Positions 7,034-14,063 of a stretch of DNA of 14,664 bases are shown piece after piece. Location: NCBI GenBank assembly GCA_020024285.1, contig JAHHTZ010000013.1, forward strand, positions 1 to 14,664, given 5' to 3'. The stretch comes from Oscillospiraceae bacterium. GTDB lineage: Bacteria; Bacillota; Clostridia; Oscillospirales; Ruminococcaceae. The translations under genes and the position numbers were made by a program. The notes below the pieces were generated by a model that was given only the letters and a program-made list of their open reading frames with translations, had not been told where the DNA came from and did no database searches. Each line of letters begins with the position of its first letter. The stretch's first letter is position 1.

Positions 7034-7776
7034 GCTGTTTGACCTCCCATTGTCGATAATAAAAGCTGTGTGATGCGGCTTTTCGGATGCTCCATCACGT
7101 CCGCGATACCGCCCGATTCGGCAATCGTGCCGTTGTTGAGCACCGCCACCTTGCTGCAAATCTTCTGCACGACGCTCAGCTCGTGCGTGATGAGGATGAT
7201 CGTGACCCCAAGCGTGCGGTTGATGTCGCACAAAAGCTCGAGGATGGAGCGCGTGGTGAGCGGGTCGAGCGCGGAGGTGGGTTCGTCACACAAAAGCACC
7301 TTGGGTCGGTTTGCCAGTGCCCGTGCAATCGCCACGCGCTGGCGCTGTCCGCCGGAGAGCTGTGCCGGATAGTGGGCGGCGCGCTCGCTCAGTCCCACGA
7401 TCTCAAGAAGCTCTGCCACCCGTTTTTTGATCTCGGGCTTCGGCATTTTTTGAAGGCGCAGCGGAAAGGCGACGTTTTCTTCGATGGTTTTCTGCATCAG
7501 GAGGTTGTAGCCCTGAAAAATCACCCCGATCTCTTTGCGCAGACCTTGCAGCTCCCGCTGGGAGATGGTGCTCATGTCGTTGCCGTCGACGAAAATGGTG
7601 CCGGAGGTGGGCTGCTCTAAGAGGGAGATGCAGCGCAGAAGGGTGGATTTTCCCGCGCCGCTCATGCCGATGATGCCGAAAATATCGCCCTCCTTTACAT
7701 GGAGCGACACATCGTGCAGCGCCTGCACGGGGGGATCGGCGGAATAGGTTTTGGAAAGATTTTGAATTTCGATCAT
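7030..7776 (-). CDS. metN: Methionine ABC transporter ATPase MetN, short form
   Basis: The 248-residue ATPase powers methionine import. Walker A GMSGAGKST (37-45), Q-loop Gln88, signature LSGGQ (140-144), Walker B VLLCDEPTSALD (160-171) and switch His198 are all present. Well-known MetN proteins are about 340 residues and carry a C-terminal NIL/ACT-like domain that binds methionine and inhibits transport. Here the protein stops after the nucleotide-binding domain, and the stop overlaps metI in a tight ATGA arrangement, so it does not look like a recent truncation. The ATG at 7776 has AAAGGAG nine bases upstream. It is the first gene after the T-box leader. Confidence 0.9.
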   Translation of the reverse strand: MIEIQNLSKTYSADPPVQALHDVSLHVKEGDIFGIIGMSGAGKSTLLRCISLLEQPTSGTIFVDGNDMSTISQRELQGLRKEIGVIFQGYNLLMQKTIEENVAFPLRLQKMPKPEIKKRVAELLEIVGLSERAAHYPAQLSGGQRQRVAIARALANRPKVLLCDEPTSALDPLTTRSILELLCDINRTLGVTIILITHELSVVQKICSKVAVLNNGTIAESGGIADVMEHPKSRITQLLLSTMGGQTA

Positions 7777-7823
7777 AAAAGAAAACTCCTTTCGATGACA
7801 AAGAGATCGGTGCGTTGGAGCAG

Positions 7824-7864
7824 AAAAAAAGCGCTCCCGTCCTGTTTCCAAGGACGAGAGCGCT
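7824..7864 (-). terminator. Regulated terminator of the Met T-box leader
   Basis: GCGCTCTCGTCCT and AGGACGGGAGCGC pair over 13 bp (one G-U) around a short loop and are followed by TTTTTTT on the minus strand. The 5' side includes TCGTCC, which would pair with the T-box in the alternative antiterminator. Confidence 0.92.
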
Positions 7865-8128
7865 GAAAGATCGCTTCGTGATACCACCAAGGTTTGCCGC
7901 CCCCTCACGGAAGGCAGCCTCATCAAGTACGGCAGGGAATCCCTGCTTATACTCTATCGCGATAACGGGCGAACCCGTTGCAGCCTGACGGGAAATCCCG
8001 TTTCGGTGCACAACTCCAAGACCATGTTCGGCATTTTGCGAGGCAGACCCCTTCTCAGCAACCGGGGCTCTCTGTACTGGGCTAAAACGCTTACTCTTCT
8101 TTTCTTCGTCTTTGCTTGTATGAACTTT
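7824..8128 (-). promoter_or_regulatory. T-box leader controlling metNIQ, apparent Met specifier
   Basis: On the minus strand the roughly 300-base leader has a Stem I region with AGAGAGCC and GCTGAGA elements, a specifier-loop sequence GAACATGGTC whose ATG (plus-strand 8023-8025) would read tRNA-Met, and the conserved T-box CTTGGTGGTATCACG (about 7877-7893). A terminator that competes with the T-box antiterminator follows. Uncharged tRNA-Met binding should favour read-through into metN. The specifier assignment agrees with the operon's function, but it was made by eye from neighbouring conserved bases. Confidence 0.9.
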
Positions 8129-8134
8129 AGCCAG

Positions 8135-8164
8135 ATTATACTGCAAGGGATGCAGGATTGTCAA
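8135..8164 (-). promoter_or_regulatory. Consensus promoter of the metNIQ T-box transcript
   Basis: On the minus strand a perfect TTGACA (8159-8164) and a perfect TATAAT (8135-8140) are separated by 18 bases. Start of transcription is predicted near 8128, immediately before T-box Stem I. The element C copy begins about 150 bases behind it. Confidence 0.9.
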
Positions 8165-8315
8165 GGGGGAATTTTCAAAAAATTCAGCAAAGTAAAGTCC
8201 AAATCCCCGAAAGCACAGCTGCCGCAAGGGGGGAAAGGCGCATCATCCTGCGGAAAAATCGAGGATGAAAATTTTTTGTTTCATTGTTTGGTAATTTGTG
8301 CGTGGGGGCGGGGGA

Positions 8316-8984
8316 TTCTGCTGAATCGCTGCTTATTGGCTCTCTATATTTGATAATTTGTGCAGGATTTCGCCTTCACAATTTATATTTTTTCGTAGTG
8401 CCTACGAAGGGGCGACCATATTCTTTGTGTGGACAAAGAATATGGAAAGAAAACCATCTAAGAGAGGGCTTTGCCCTCTCTTAGCAATCTCTCCCTTAGC
8501 TATCGGAGTTTCTTCTTGAGGACAGCTTTGATGCTCAGTAACGCCAGTGCACAGCAGAGCTGAGAGCTTTTTTTCTTGGGTGAACCCCTTCTTCCACCGA
8601 TATCGTACAGACTTGCTCACAATGTCGCCTGTTTTAGTTTTTTATACTGCTGTCGTACAGCATAGAGAAGCTGACGGAGGGGACACTGCTCAGAGGTCAG
8701 CACGATATTGGTGGACGTACAAGTCCACGCAATAGGGGGTTTTCGACCATCAGAGTGGTGCCGTTACTAAGCGAAAAGGTAACATAAAGTACAAGTTGGG
8801 TGCTAAGGGGGGTTATCTAAGGGGGGCAGCGCCCGCCCTTAGATGAGTTTCTTCCCCCATTCTTTACTCACATAAAGAATGGGGTCGCTTATCGCAGGAA
8901 CTGCGATGAAATATAAACTTTGAAAGCGAAATATTGAAGAAAACTTTCAAATCTCGCTAATAAAAAACCACCGAATCAGCAGAA
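8316..8984 (+). repeat. Structured intergenic element, copy C
   Basis: A complete copy from TTCTGCTGAA (8316-8325) to ATCAGCAGAA near 8984, between the divergent metNIQ leader and the M20 peptidase gene. It keeps all outer hairpins, but its core is the most divergent. The apical part of the TGTCGCC-bounded domain (about 8643-8690) is replaced and has an extra TGCTGT-CGT-ACAGCA hairpin, and the 3' core domain is of the A/E type. Left small hairpin is TCGTAG-TGC-CTACGA, right is TCGCAG-GAA-CTGCGA. The 12-bp right hairpin is CCCCATTCTTTA / TAAAGAATGGGG. Confidence 0.9.
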
Positions 8985-9140
8985 GCCTTCAAACCTTGCG
9001 TACAAACCATCAAATATCGAAAACCAAAAAACCACCGAATCAGCAGAAGGCATGAAACATTGCAGAAAACCATCGTTCATTGACAATAAAGGGCTGTCGT
9101 TGCAGTAGAAGGCATGAAACATTGCAGAAAACCATCGGGT
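8985..9140 (+). repeat. Tandem arm-end units beyond copy C
   Basis: Beyond the right end of copy C, arm-like sequence repeats two to three times. A 31-base string beginning AGAAGGCATGAAACATTGCA occurs at 9045 and again at 9107 (period 62), alternating with CAAATATCGAAAACC and AATCAGCAGAAG-type ends. The array fills the space up to the promoter of the M20 gene and holds no gene. Confidence 0.8.
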
Positions 9141-9178
9141 ATCGATACCAAAAAACTCCCTGCGCCGCTCTTTTTTTT

Positions 9179-9199
9179 CACAAAATTTTGTGCTATGAT
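9179..9199 (+). promoter_or_regulatory. Extended -10 promoter with adjoining palindrome, M20 gene
   Basis: A perfect 14-bp palindrome CACAAAATTTTGTG (9179-9192) abuts TGCTATGAT, an extended -10 (hexamer 9194-9199). No good -35 is visible, so an activator or the extended -10 may compensate, or the palindrome may be an operator. A small TCCCC-GCAAT-GGGGA hairpin (9208-9222) would lie at the mRNA 5' end. Confidence 0.55.
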
Positions 9200-9252
9200 G
9201 AAAGCAGTCCCCGCAATGGGGAAAATTTGACAAATCGAAGGAGAGAGCGGCA

Positions 9253-10380
9253 ATGAACAAACTGAATCAAACCATCGAGTCTTATCTCAACGAGCATTGG
9301 CAGGAATATATCGACGACCTCAAGGAATTGGCGCAGATCCCGGCACCATCCCACCACGAGGAGCAGCGCGCCGAGTGGTGCAAGGCATACCTCGAGCGCC
9401 ACGGTGCGCAGGGCGTTTACATCGACAAGGCACTCAACGTGGTATTTCCATATCATGCACAGGACAGCAAGCAGCTTCTTGTAGTAAATGCACATACCGA
9501 CGTGGTGTTCCCGGATCTGCAGCCGCTCCCTCTTCGGGAAGAAAACGGCCGCCTGTGCGCGCCCGGTGTGGGCGATGACACCGCAAACGTCATTGCCGTG
9601 CTGCACATGGCGGTCATGGCGATGAAGCTCGGACTCAAGCCGAAAAACGGCATCCTCTTCGTCCTCAACTCCTGCGAGGAGGGACTTGGCAACCTCAAAG
9701 GCTCCCGCCAGATCATGGAGGACTACAAGGGCAGGATCGCGCGCTGGCTTGCGGTGGACTGCGGCTATGAAGAAGTCATCAACAGCGCAGTCGGCTCCAA
9801 GCGGTACGAGATCACCGTCGAAACCGAGGGCGGTCATTCCTTCAGCAACTTCGGCAACCGCAACGCCATCCGCTATATGGCAAACATGATCGAAACCTTC
9901 TACTCCCTCAAGGTGCCGGAATACGGCATTACCACCTACAACGTAGGACTCATCGAGGGCGGCACCTCCGTCAACACCATCGCCCAGAAGTGCAAGATGC
10001 TCTACGAATACCGCTCCAGCGACATCCGCAGCATCGAATATATGGACAAATTCTTTGAATCCGTCCTCGAGCTGTACCGCAGTATGGGCATCACCGTCAC
10101 GGTGGAAAAGGTGGGCGACCGTCCGTGCATGGCACAGGGGGTAGACTGCTCCGAATTCACCGCGCAGATCGTCGAGGCTGCCAAGCTCCACGGCATTGAG
10201 ATGTGCGTCGGCAGCGGCTCCACCGACTGCAACATCCCGCTTTCGATGGGGATTCCTGCTACATGCTTTGGTATCTACCTCGGTCACGGCGCGCACACCA
10301 GAGAAGAATACATCGAAATCGAATCCACCAAGACCGGCTTGCGCATCCTCGCACAGGTATTGATGGAATATATGGGCTAA
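9253..10380 (+). CDS. M20-family metallopeptidase / peptidase T-like
   Basis: The 375-residue cytoplasmic protein has the two-zinc M20 layout: NAHTDVVF with His81 and Asp83 (metal ligand and its helper), GVGDD with Asp108, SCEEGLGNLKG with the general base pair Glu142-Glu143, AVDCG with Asp169, GGHS (193-196) in the lid/dimerisation domain, and GHGAH (344-348) supplying the last His ligand. No signal peptide. Likely an aminopeptidase, dipeptidase or amidohydrolase acting on small peptides or acylated amino acids; the substrate cannot be read from sequence. The ATG has AAGGAGAG about seven bases upstream. It is followed by its own terminator and the deacetylase gene. Confidence 0.88.
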   Translation: MNKLNQTIESYLNEHWQEYIDDLKELAQIPAPSHHEEQRAEWCKAYLERHGAQGVYIDKALNVVFPYHAQDSKQLLVVNAHTDVVFPDLQPLPLREENGRLCAPGVGDDTANVIAVLHMAVMAMKLGLKPKNGILFVLNSCEEGLGNLKGSRQIMEDYKGRIARWLAVDCGYEEVINSAVGSKRYEITVETEGGHSFSNFGNRNAIRYMANMIETFYSLKVPEYGITTYNVGLIEGGTSVNTIAQKCKMLYEYRSSDIRSIEYMDKFFESVLELYRSMGITVTVEKVGDRPCMAQGVDCSEFTAQIVEAAKLHGIEMCVGSGSTDCNIPLSMGIPATCFGIYLGHGAHTREEYIEIESTKTGLRILAQVLMEYMG

Positions 10381-10387
10381 TCCGCAA

Positions 10388-10432
10388 AATTTCCGCCTTT
10401 GTGTCGTTTTTACACGGGGGCGGAATTTTTTT
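10388..10432 (+). terminator. Rho-independent terminator after the M20 gene
   Basis: TTCCGCC and GGCGGAA pair, with an inner GTGT / ACAC, followed by TTTTTTT. It lies between the M20 and deacetylase genes, so some separation of their expression is expected. Confidence 0.75.
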
Positions 10433-10471
10433 CCCCGCGTCCTCATATCCCTTTACAAAGGAGGAAGGACG

Positions 10472-11230
10472 ATGAGATTTTATGTACTGCGCGCAAAGCA
10501 GCTCCTGTGGAAAACGGCGGCGGTGCTGGCTGTGGGGGTATTCCTGCTTGCACAGGGCAGACCCCGCGTCGAGCCGGTCGATTCCGCCATGCGAAAGCTG
10601 CCCATTTACAGCGTCGAAACCGACAAAAACGAGCTGGCGCTCGGCATCAACTGCGCCTGGGGCAACGAGGATATTCCAAAGATCCTCGAAACGCTCGATC
10701 AGGAAAACGTGAAGGCAACCTTTTTCATCCTCGGTCAGTGGTGCGAAAAGTACCCCGAATCGGTGCGCATGATCGCGCAGCACGGGCACGAGATCGCAAG
10801 CCACGGCTATTCCCACGACGATATGACGGCGATGGGGCGCGAGGAGCTCGCCTCGCAGGTGCAGCGCGGGATGGACGTGCTGTACGGACTGTGCGGCTCG
10901 ACCCCGAAGCTCATCCGGCCGCCGTCCGGCGCGTACAACGACCTTGTGATCGAAACGATCGAGGGGCTGGGGTACTGTCCCATCCAGTGGGACGTGGACA
11001 GCCTCGACTGGAAGGGACTGTCGGCGGTGCAGATCGTGGAGCGCGTCGCCCCCAAGTGCCGGAAGGGTTCGATCATCCTGCTGCACAGCGGAGCCGAGCA
11101 TTCTGCCGATGCGCTGCCGGAGCTTCTTTCCCGCATCCGGGAGCGGGGGTTTTCGTTCGTTCCGGTCGGGGAGCTGATCTATCAGGAGGGGTACACCATC
11201 GACGCGACAGGGCGACAATGCAAGAAATGA
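10472..11230 (+). CDS. Membrane-anchored polysaccharide deacetylase-like protein (PdaB/CE4 type)
   Basis: The 252-residue protein has an N-terminal hydrophobic segment (about 12-28) that should act as an uncleaved anchor, placing a CE4/NodB-type domain outside the membrane. Visible motifs: GINCAWGNED (58-67) at the position of motif 1, SHGYSHDDM with His111 and His115, RPPSGAY (149-155), WDVDSLDW (173-180) and ILLHSG with His205. These enzymes remove acetyl groups from cell-wall or spore peptidoglycan sugars. The usual catalytic Asp of motif 1 appears to be Asn60 here, so deacetylase activity is uncertain. The ATG at 10472 has AAAGGAGGAAGG just upstream. The gene follows a terminator and precedes a promoter for the next gene. 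Confidence 0.85.
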   Translation: MRFYVLRAKQLLWKTAAVLAVGVFLLAQGRPRVEPVDSAMRKLPIYSVETDKNELALGINCAWGNEDIPKILETLDQENVKATFFILGQWCEKYPESVRMIAQHGHEIASHGYSHDDMTAMGREELASQVQRGMDVLYGLCGSTPKLIRPPSGAYNDLVIETIEGLGYCPIQWDVDSLDWKGLSAVQIVERVAPKCRKGSIILLHSGAEHSADALPELLSRIRERGFSFVPVGELIYQEGYTIDATGRQCKK

Positions 11231-11241
11231 TCGCTTTTATC

Positions 11242-11270
11242 TTGAAAATTTTTGTATAATATGATACAAT
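11242..11270 (+). promoter_or_regulatory. Promoter of the comFB-like gene
   Basis: TTGAAA (11242-11247), 17-base spacer, TACAAT (11265-11270). A second TATAAT at 11255-11260 lacks a -35 at the right distance. It begins 12 bases after the deacetylase stop codon. Confidence 0.65.
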
Positions 11271-11292
11271 TGAGGCGAAGTGAGGTGGTAGT

Positions 11293-11571
11293 ATGATCCT
11301 ATACCATAATACAATGGAACAGATCGTGGAGGATGCCTACGATATGATAAAACATGAGCTTGACTGCTGCACCTGTGAACGCTGCCGCAATGACATCATT
11401 GCGTATGCGCTCAACCATCTCCCCCCAAAATACGTTGTGACAGCAGTGGGGCAGGCGTATTCGAAGCTTGCGAGCCTCAAGATTCAGCAGAATGCAGACA
11501 TCATCGCCGCCATCAGCCAGGGCGCGTCGGTGGTGAAGCAGCACCCACGGCATAATGAGCCTTCGAAATAG
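11293..11571 (+). CDS. ComFB-like late competence protein
   Basis: The 92-residue protein matches the ComFB family: a helical N-terminus, CCTCERCRNDIIAYALNHLP with four Cys (25, 26, 28, 31) that may bind zinc, and PPKYVVTAVGQAYSKL. ComFB is encoded within the competence operon of Bacillus subtilis between the helicase ComFA and ComFC, but its role there is unclear, and ComFB-domain proteins in cyanobacteria have been linked to cyclic di-nucleotide signalling. Here it stands alone, with its own promoter and terminator and no competence genes nearby. The ATG at 11293 has GAGGTGG a few bases upstream; a second Met at residue 8 is possible. Confidence 0.85.
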   Translation: MILYHNTMEQIVEDAYDMIKHELDCCTCERCRNDIIAYALNHLPPKYVVTAVGQAYSKLASLKIQQNADIIAAISQGASVVKQHPRHNEPSK

Positions 11572-11588
11572 CCCTTAGGCATCCCTTA

Positions 11589-11631
11589 AACACCCTTCGA
11601 TACAGAAAATCTGTATCGGGGGTGTTTTTTT
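11589..11631 (+). terminator. Rho-independent terminator after the comFB-like gene
   Basis: AACACCC-TT-CGATACAG pairs with CTGTATCG-GGGGTGTT (small internal bulge) around an AAAAT loop, followed by seven T residues. Confidence 0.92.
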
Positions 11632-11670
11632 GTTATCAATGTTTGATAATCTGTACCAATGTTTTGTATC

Positions 11671-12478
11671 TTCTGCTGAAACGCAGTTTTTGGCTCTCAA
11701 TATTTGATAATTTGTGCAGGATTTCGCTTTCATAATAAGTATCTTATCGTAGTGCCTACGAAGGGGCGACCATATTCTTTGTGTGGACAAAGAATATGGA
11801 AAGAAAGCCATCTAAGAGAGGGCTTTGCCCTCTCTTAGCAATCTCTCCCTTAGCTATCGAAGCCTGTTCTTTCAGACAGCTTTGATGCTCAGTAACGCCA
11901 CTGCACAGCAGACTTGAGAGCTTTTTTTCTTGGGTGAACCCCTTCTTCCACCGATATGGTACAGACTTTTTAGCGTTGTCGCCTGTTTTAGTTTTTTATT
12001 CATGCAACTTACGGAGGCGACAGCATTTTCAAGTTTTCACGATATTGGTGGACGCACAAGCCTGCACAACAAGAGGCTGTCAGGTATTGAGAAAGCATTA
12101 AGTGGTATGAAAGACTTCCATCAAGTACAGGCTTGGTATTAAGGGGGGTTATCTAAGGGGGGCAGCGCCCGCCCTTAGATGAGTTTCTTCCCCCATTCTT
12201 TACTCACATAAAGAATGGGGTCGCCCCCTCGTAGGCACTACGAAAAGATACCTATTATGAAGGCGAAATCTCGCAGAAAACTACCAAATATCGCTAAGCA
12301 AAAAACCACCGTTTCAGCAGAAGGTGGCGAAATAACAGTAGCTGCTTACGCATCTACTGTCACGAGAATGCAGCAGTTTTCGCAAAGACTCAAACCGCCG
12401 CATTCTCGGCTCGGTTCGGAGGTTTGTGCAAGAGAAACTTTCAAATATCGCTAACAAAAAACCCCCGCTTCAGCAGAA
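11671..12478 (+). repeat. Structured intergenic element, copy D with duplicated right end
   Basis: Starts at TTCTGCTGAA (11671-11680). Two successive right ends are present, TTCAGCAGAA at 12313-12322 and again at 12469-12478, with the double-hairpin module between. Left small hairpin TCGTAG-TGC-CTACGA and right TCGTAG-GCA-CTACGA are exact mirror images, so the arms of this copy are the best matched. The core is nearly the same as copy B, and the 12-bp right hairpin is of the CTTTA / TAAAG type. It fills the region between the comFB-like terminator and the SOS-type promoter. Confidence 0.9.
12333..12430 (+). repeat. Double-hairpin module at the right end of copy D
   Basis: The same 100-bp block as in copy B, here after a complete right end. 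Stems ACAGTAG / CTACTGT and CGAGAATGC / GCATTCTCG are intact. Confidence 0.9.
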
Positions 12479-12571
12479 GATATCACCCCACGCACAAATT
12501 ACCAAATATAAAAAAACGCCACGGTAAAGAGTGGCAAAACACCCCTTCCCCCACGGGGATGAACTGTCTTA

Positions 12572-12601
12572 TTGACAAGAACAAATGTTCGGTGCTATAC
12601 T
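12572..12601 (+). promoter_or_regulatory. Promoter of the phage-type cassette
   Basis: Perfect TTGACA (12572-12577), 18-base spacer and TATACT (12596-12601). The spacer contains a LexA-type box. Transcription should start near 12608, about 60 bases before the first gene. Confidence 0.85.
12579..12590 (+). promoter_or_regulatory. LexA-type SOS box within the promoter
   Basis: GAACAAATGTTC is a perfect match to the GAAC-N4-GTTC core recognised by Firmicutes LexA. It lies exactly between -35 and -10, where a bound repressor would block polymerase. It is the only such site I found in the window. Confidence 0.8.
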
Positions 12602-12666
12602 AAACCCATAAAATAACAGCAAAGTTGAAAGAAAACAGGAGAAATCAACGAAAGGAAGATGACACC

Positions 12667-13578
12667 ATGGGAAACCGAATTTTAAGAGAAAGCATCTGCA
12701 CCAGCGACAGCGTCGATGCAATGGATTGGTTCGAGGAAGTGCTGTTCTACCGCATCCTCGTCAACTGTGACGACTACGGCAGGACGGACGCGCGCCCTGC
12801 CATCCTCAAAGCGCGGTTGTTCCCACTCAAAACGGAGCTTCCCGTCGAGGAGATCATGGCGTGCGTCAATCGCCTCGCCCGTCAGGGCGTCATTGTATTA
12901 TACGAGGTGGATAATCACCCCTATTTATACGTTCCCACATGGGAAAAATACCAGACGATCCGCAACAAGCGCAGCAAATATCCGGCTCCCGACGAGGGGG
13001 AAATACAACTTGCAGACAATTGCAATCAATTGCAATCAAATGTTTGCCCAATCCAATCCAATCCAATTCAATCCGAATTCGAATCCGAATCGGAATCCGA
13101 ATCCGAACCCAAGCCGGCTTCCCCACAAGGGGAGAAGCTCGGCAATCTGCGTGTGCTTTGCAGCGAGGTCGTGTCTGTGCTCAATGAAAACGCAAAGACA
13201 AAGTACCGACCGTTTGGCAAACGCACGATGGAGCTGATCGAGAAAAAGCTCGATCAGGGTTATACGAAGGAGGATCTTTTGACCGTCCTCGATAAAAAGG
13301 CGAAGGATTGGCTGCACCCCCGACCGGGGGAGCGCGATATGCGCAGATATTACCGCCCCGAAACGCTCTTCGGAGAAAAGTTTGAGAGCTATCTCAACGA
13401 GCCGTCTGTTCGGGAATCGCCGCCTGCTGCAAAAATCCCCCCGGCACCCCGTTGGCAGCAGCAGACGGAATCGAGCCTTGATTTGGAGGAGCTCCAGCGG
13501 TTCCTCGATCAGCCGATCGCTCCCGTTTCGACTGCTCCGCCGGGTGTAAGAAATATACAAAATGTCAAATTTTTATAA
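12667..13578 (+). CDS. Phage replisome organiser / conserved phage C-terminal domain protein
   Basis: The 303-residue protein has an N-terminal domain (about 1-105: NRILRESICTSDSVDAMDWF, VNCDDYGRTDARPAILKARL, YLYVPTWEKYQTIRNKRSKY) of the kind found in replication proteins of Firmicutes phages. A low-complexity linker (115-150) follows, then a domain at about 163-243 (VVSVLNENAKTKYRPFGKRT to RPETLFGEKFESYLN) resembling the conserved phage C-terminal domain Phg_2220_C. Such proteins are thought to recruit helicase to the phage origin. The tail (250-303) is Pro/Gln-rich. The ATG at 12667 is preceded by AAAGGAAG eight bases away; upstream non-ATG starts have no site. The promoter carries a LexA box. 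No helicase, integrase or structural phage gene is in the window. Confidence 0.88.
   Translation: MGNRILRESICTSDSVDAMDWFEEVLFYRILVNCDDYGRTDARPAILKARLFPLKTELPVEEIMACVNRLARQGVIVLYEVDNHPYLYVPTWEKYQTIRNKRSKYPAPDEGEIQLADNCNQLQSNVCPIQSNPIQSEFESESESESEPKPASPQGEKLGNLRVLCSEVVSVLNENAKTKYRPFGKRTMELIEKKLDQGYTKEDLLTVLDKKAKDWLHPRPGERDMRRYYRPETLFGEKFESYLNEPSVRESPPAAKIPPAPRWQQQTESSLDLEELQRFLDQPIAPVSTAPPGVRNIQNVKFL
13049..13109 (+). repeat. Pentanucleotide/hexanucleotide simple repeat in the phage gene linker
   Basis: Runs of AATCC then GAATCC/GAATCG units encode the IQSNPIQSEFESESESESEP linker. Units of 5 bp can shift the frame if copy number changes; units of 6 bp do not. Confidence 0.85.
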
Positions 13579-13600
13579 AATATACAAAGGGATGATGTGA

Positions 13601-14011
13601 ATGGACTGGAAAAAAGAATCGATCAACCAGCTTCGGGACTACGAAGCACGAAAAGACGCCTTGGAAAACCTGCGCGAACGCTGCCAGAATCTCGATCAGG
13701 AGCTCAAGGCGTTGCGCCGCAGCGAACAGAGCAAGGAGGACGAGCGCATCCTGAGCGTGATGACAGAGCGCAAGCAGCTGATGCACAACTACTGGATCAC
13801 GAAGCGGATGGTGGAGCTGACCCAGCGCGGGCTGGAATCGCTTGACGGGGAGGAGCGCGCGGTGCTGGAGGGGTTTTATGTACACCGCGGGGAGCGGTAT
13901 GCCGACGATTTGATGGAGCAGCTGTGCGTGGAGCGCACGAAGCTTTATAATCTCAAGGATCAGGCGCTGCGCAGGTTCACCATGACGATGTATGGGATGA
14001 CGGAGTCATAG
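13601..14011 (+). CDS. ArpU/RinA-like phage transcriptional regulator
   Basis: The 136-residue protein has an N-terminal charged coiled-coil (about 3-60) and a C-terminal region LESLDGEERAVLEGFYVHRG...LCVERTKLYNLKDQALRRFT (78-127) typical of small sigma-70 region-4-like phage regulators (ArpU, RinA and related late-gene activators). It is predicted to bind DNA through the helix-turn-helix at about 98-124. The ATG at 13601 has AAAGGG nine bases upstream and lies 22 bases after the preceding gene, so the two are co-transcribed from the SOS-type promoter. Target genes (phage late genes) are not present here. Confidence 0.8.
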   Translation: MDWKKESINQLRDYEARKDALENLRERCQNLDQELKALRRSEQSKEDERILSVMTERKQLMHNYWITKRMVELTQRGLESLDGEERAVLEGFYVHRGERYADDLMEQLCVERTKLYNLKDQALRRFTMTMYGMTES

Positions 14012-14019
14012 GGCGGCGT

Positions 14020-14037
14020 TTGCAATGTACATTGCAA
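14020..14037. other. 18-bp perfect palindrome after the phage cassette
   Basis: TTGCAATGTACATTGCAA starts nine bases after the stop codon of the ArpU/RinA-like gene. The plus strand continues with GGGGTTTGTTTTTG. It may be a weak terminator or a protein-binding site, for example for the adjacent regulator. Confidence 0.55.
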
Positions 14038-14063
14038 GGGGTTTGTTTTTGATCAACAGCACT

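Noticed and set aside
7403..8227. Minus-strand open frame spanning the T-box leader into metN
   Set aside because: It covers a clear T-box and terminator, and overlaps metN in another frame.
8985..9140. CRISPR-like array from the 62-bp periodic units
   Set aside because: Only two to three units, no short conserved repeat with unique spacers, and the sequence is plainly arm sequence of the element.
9193..10446. Long minus-strand open frame of 417 codons opposite the M20 gene
   Set aside because: Antisense shadow from codon bias; the plus-strand protein has all metal ligands and a good start.
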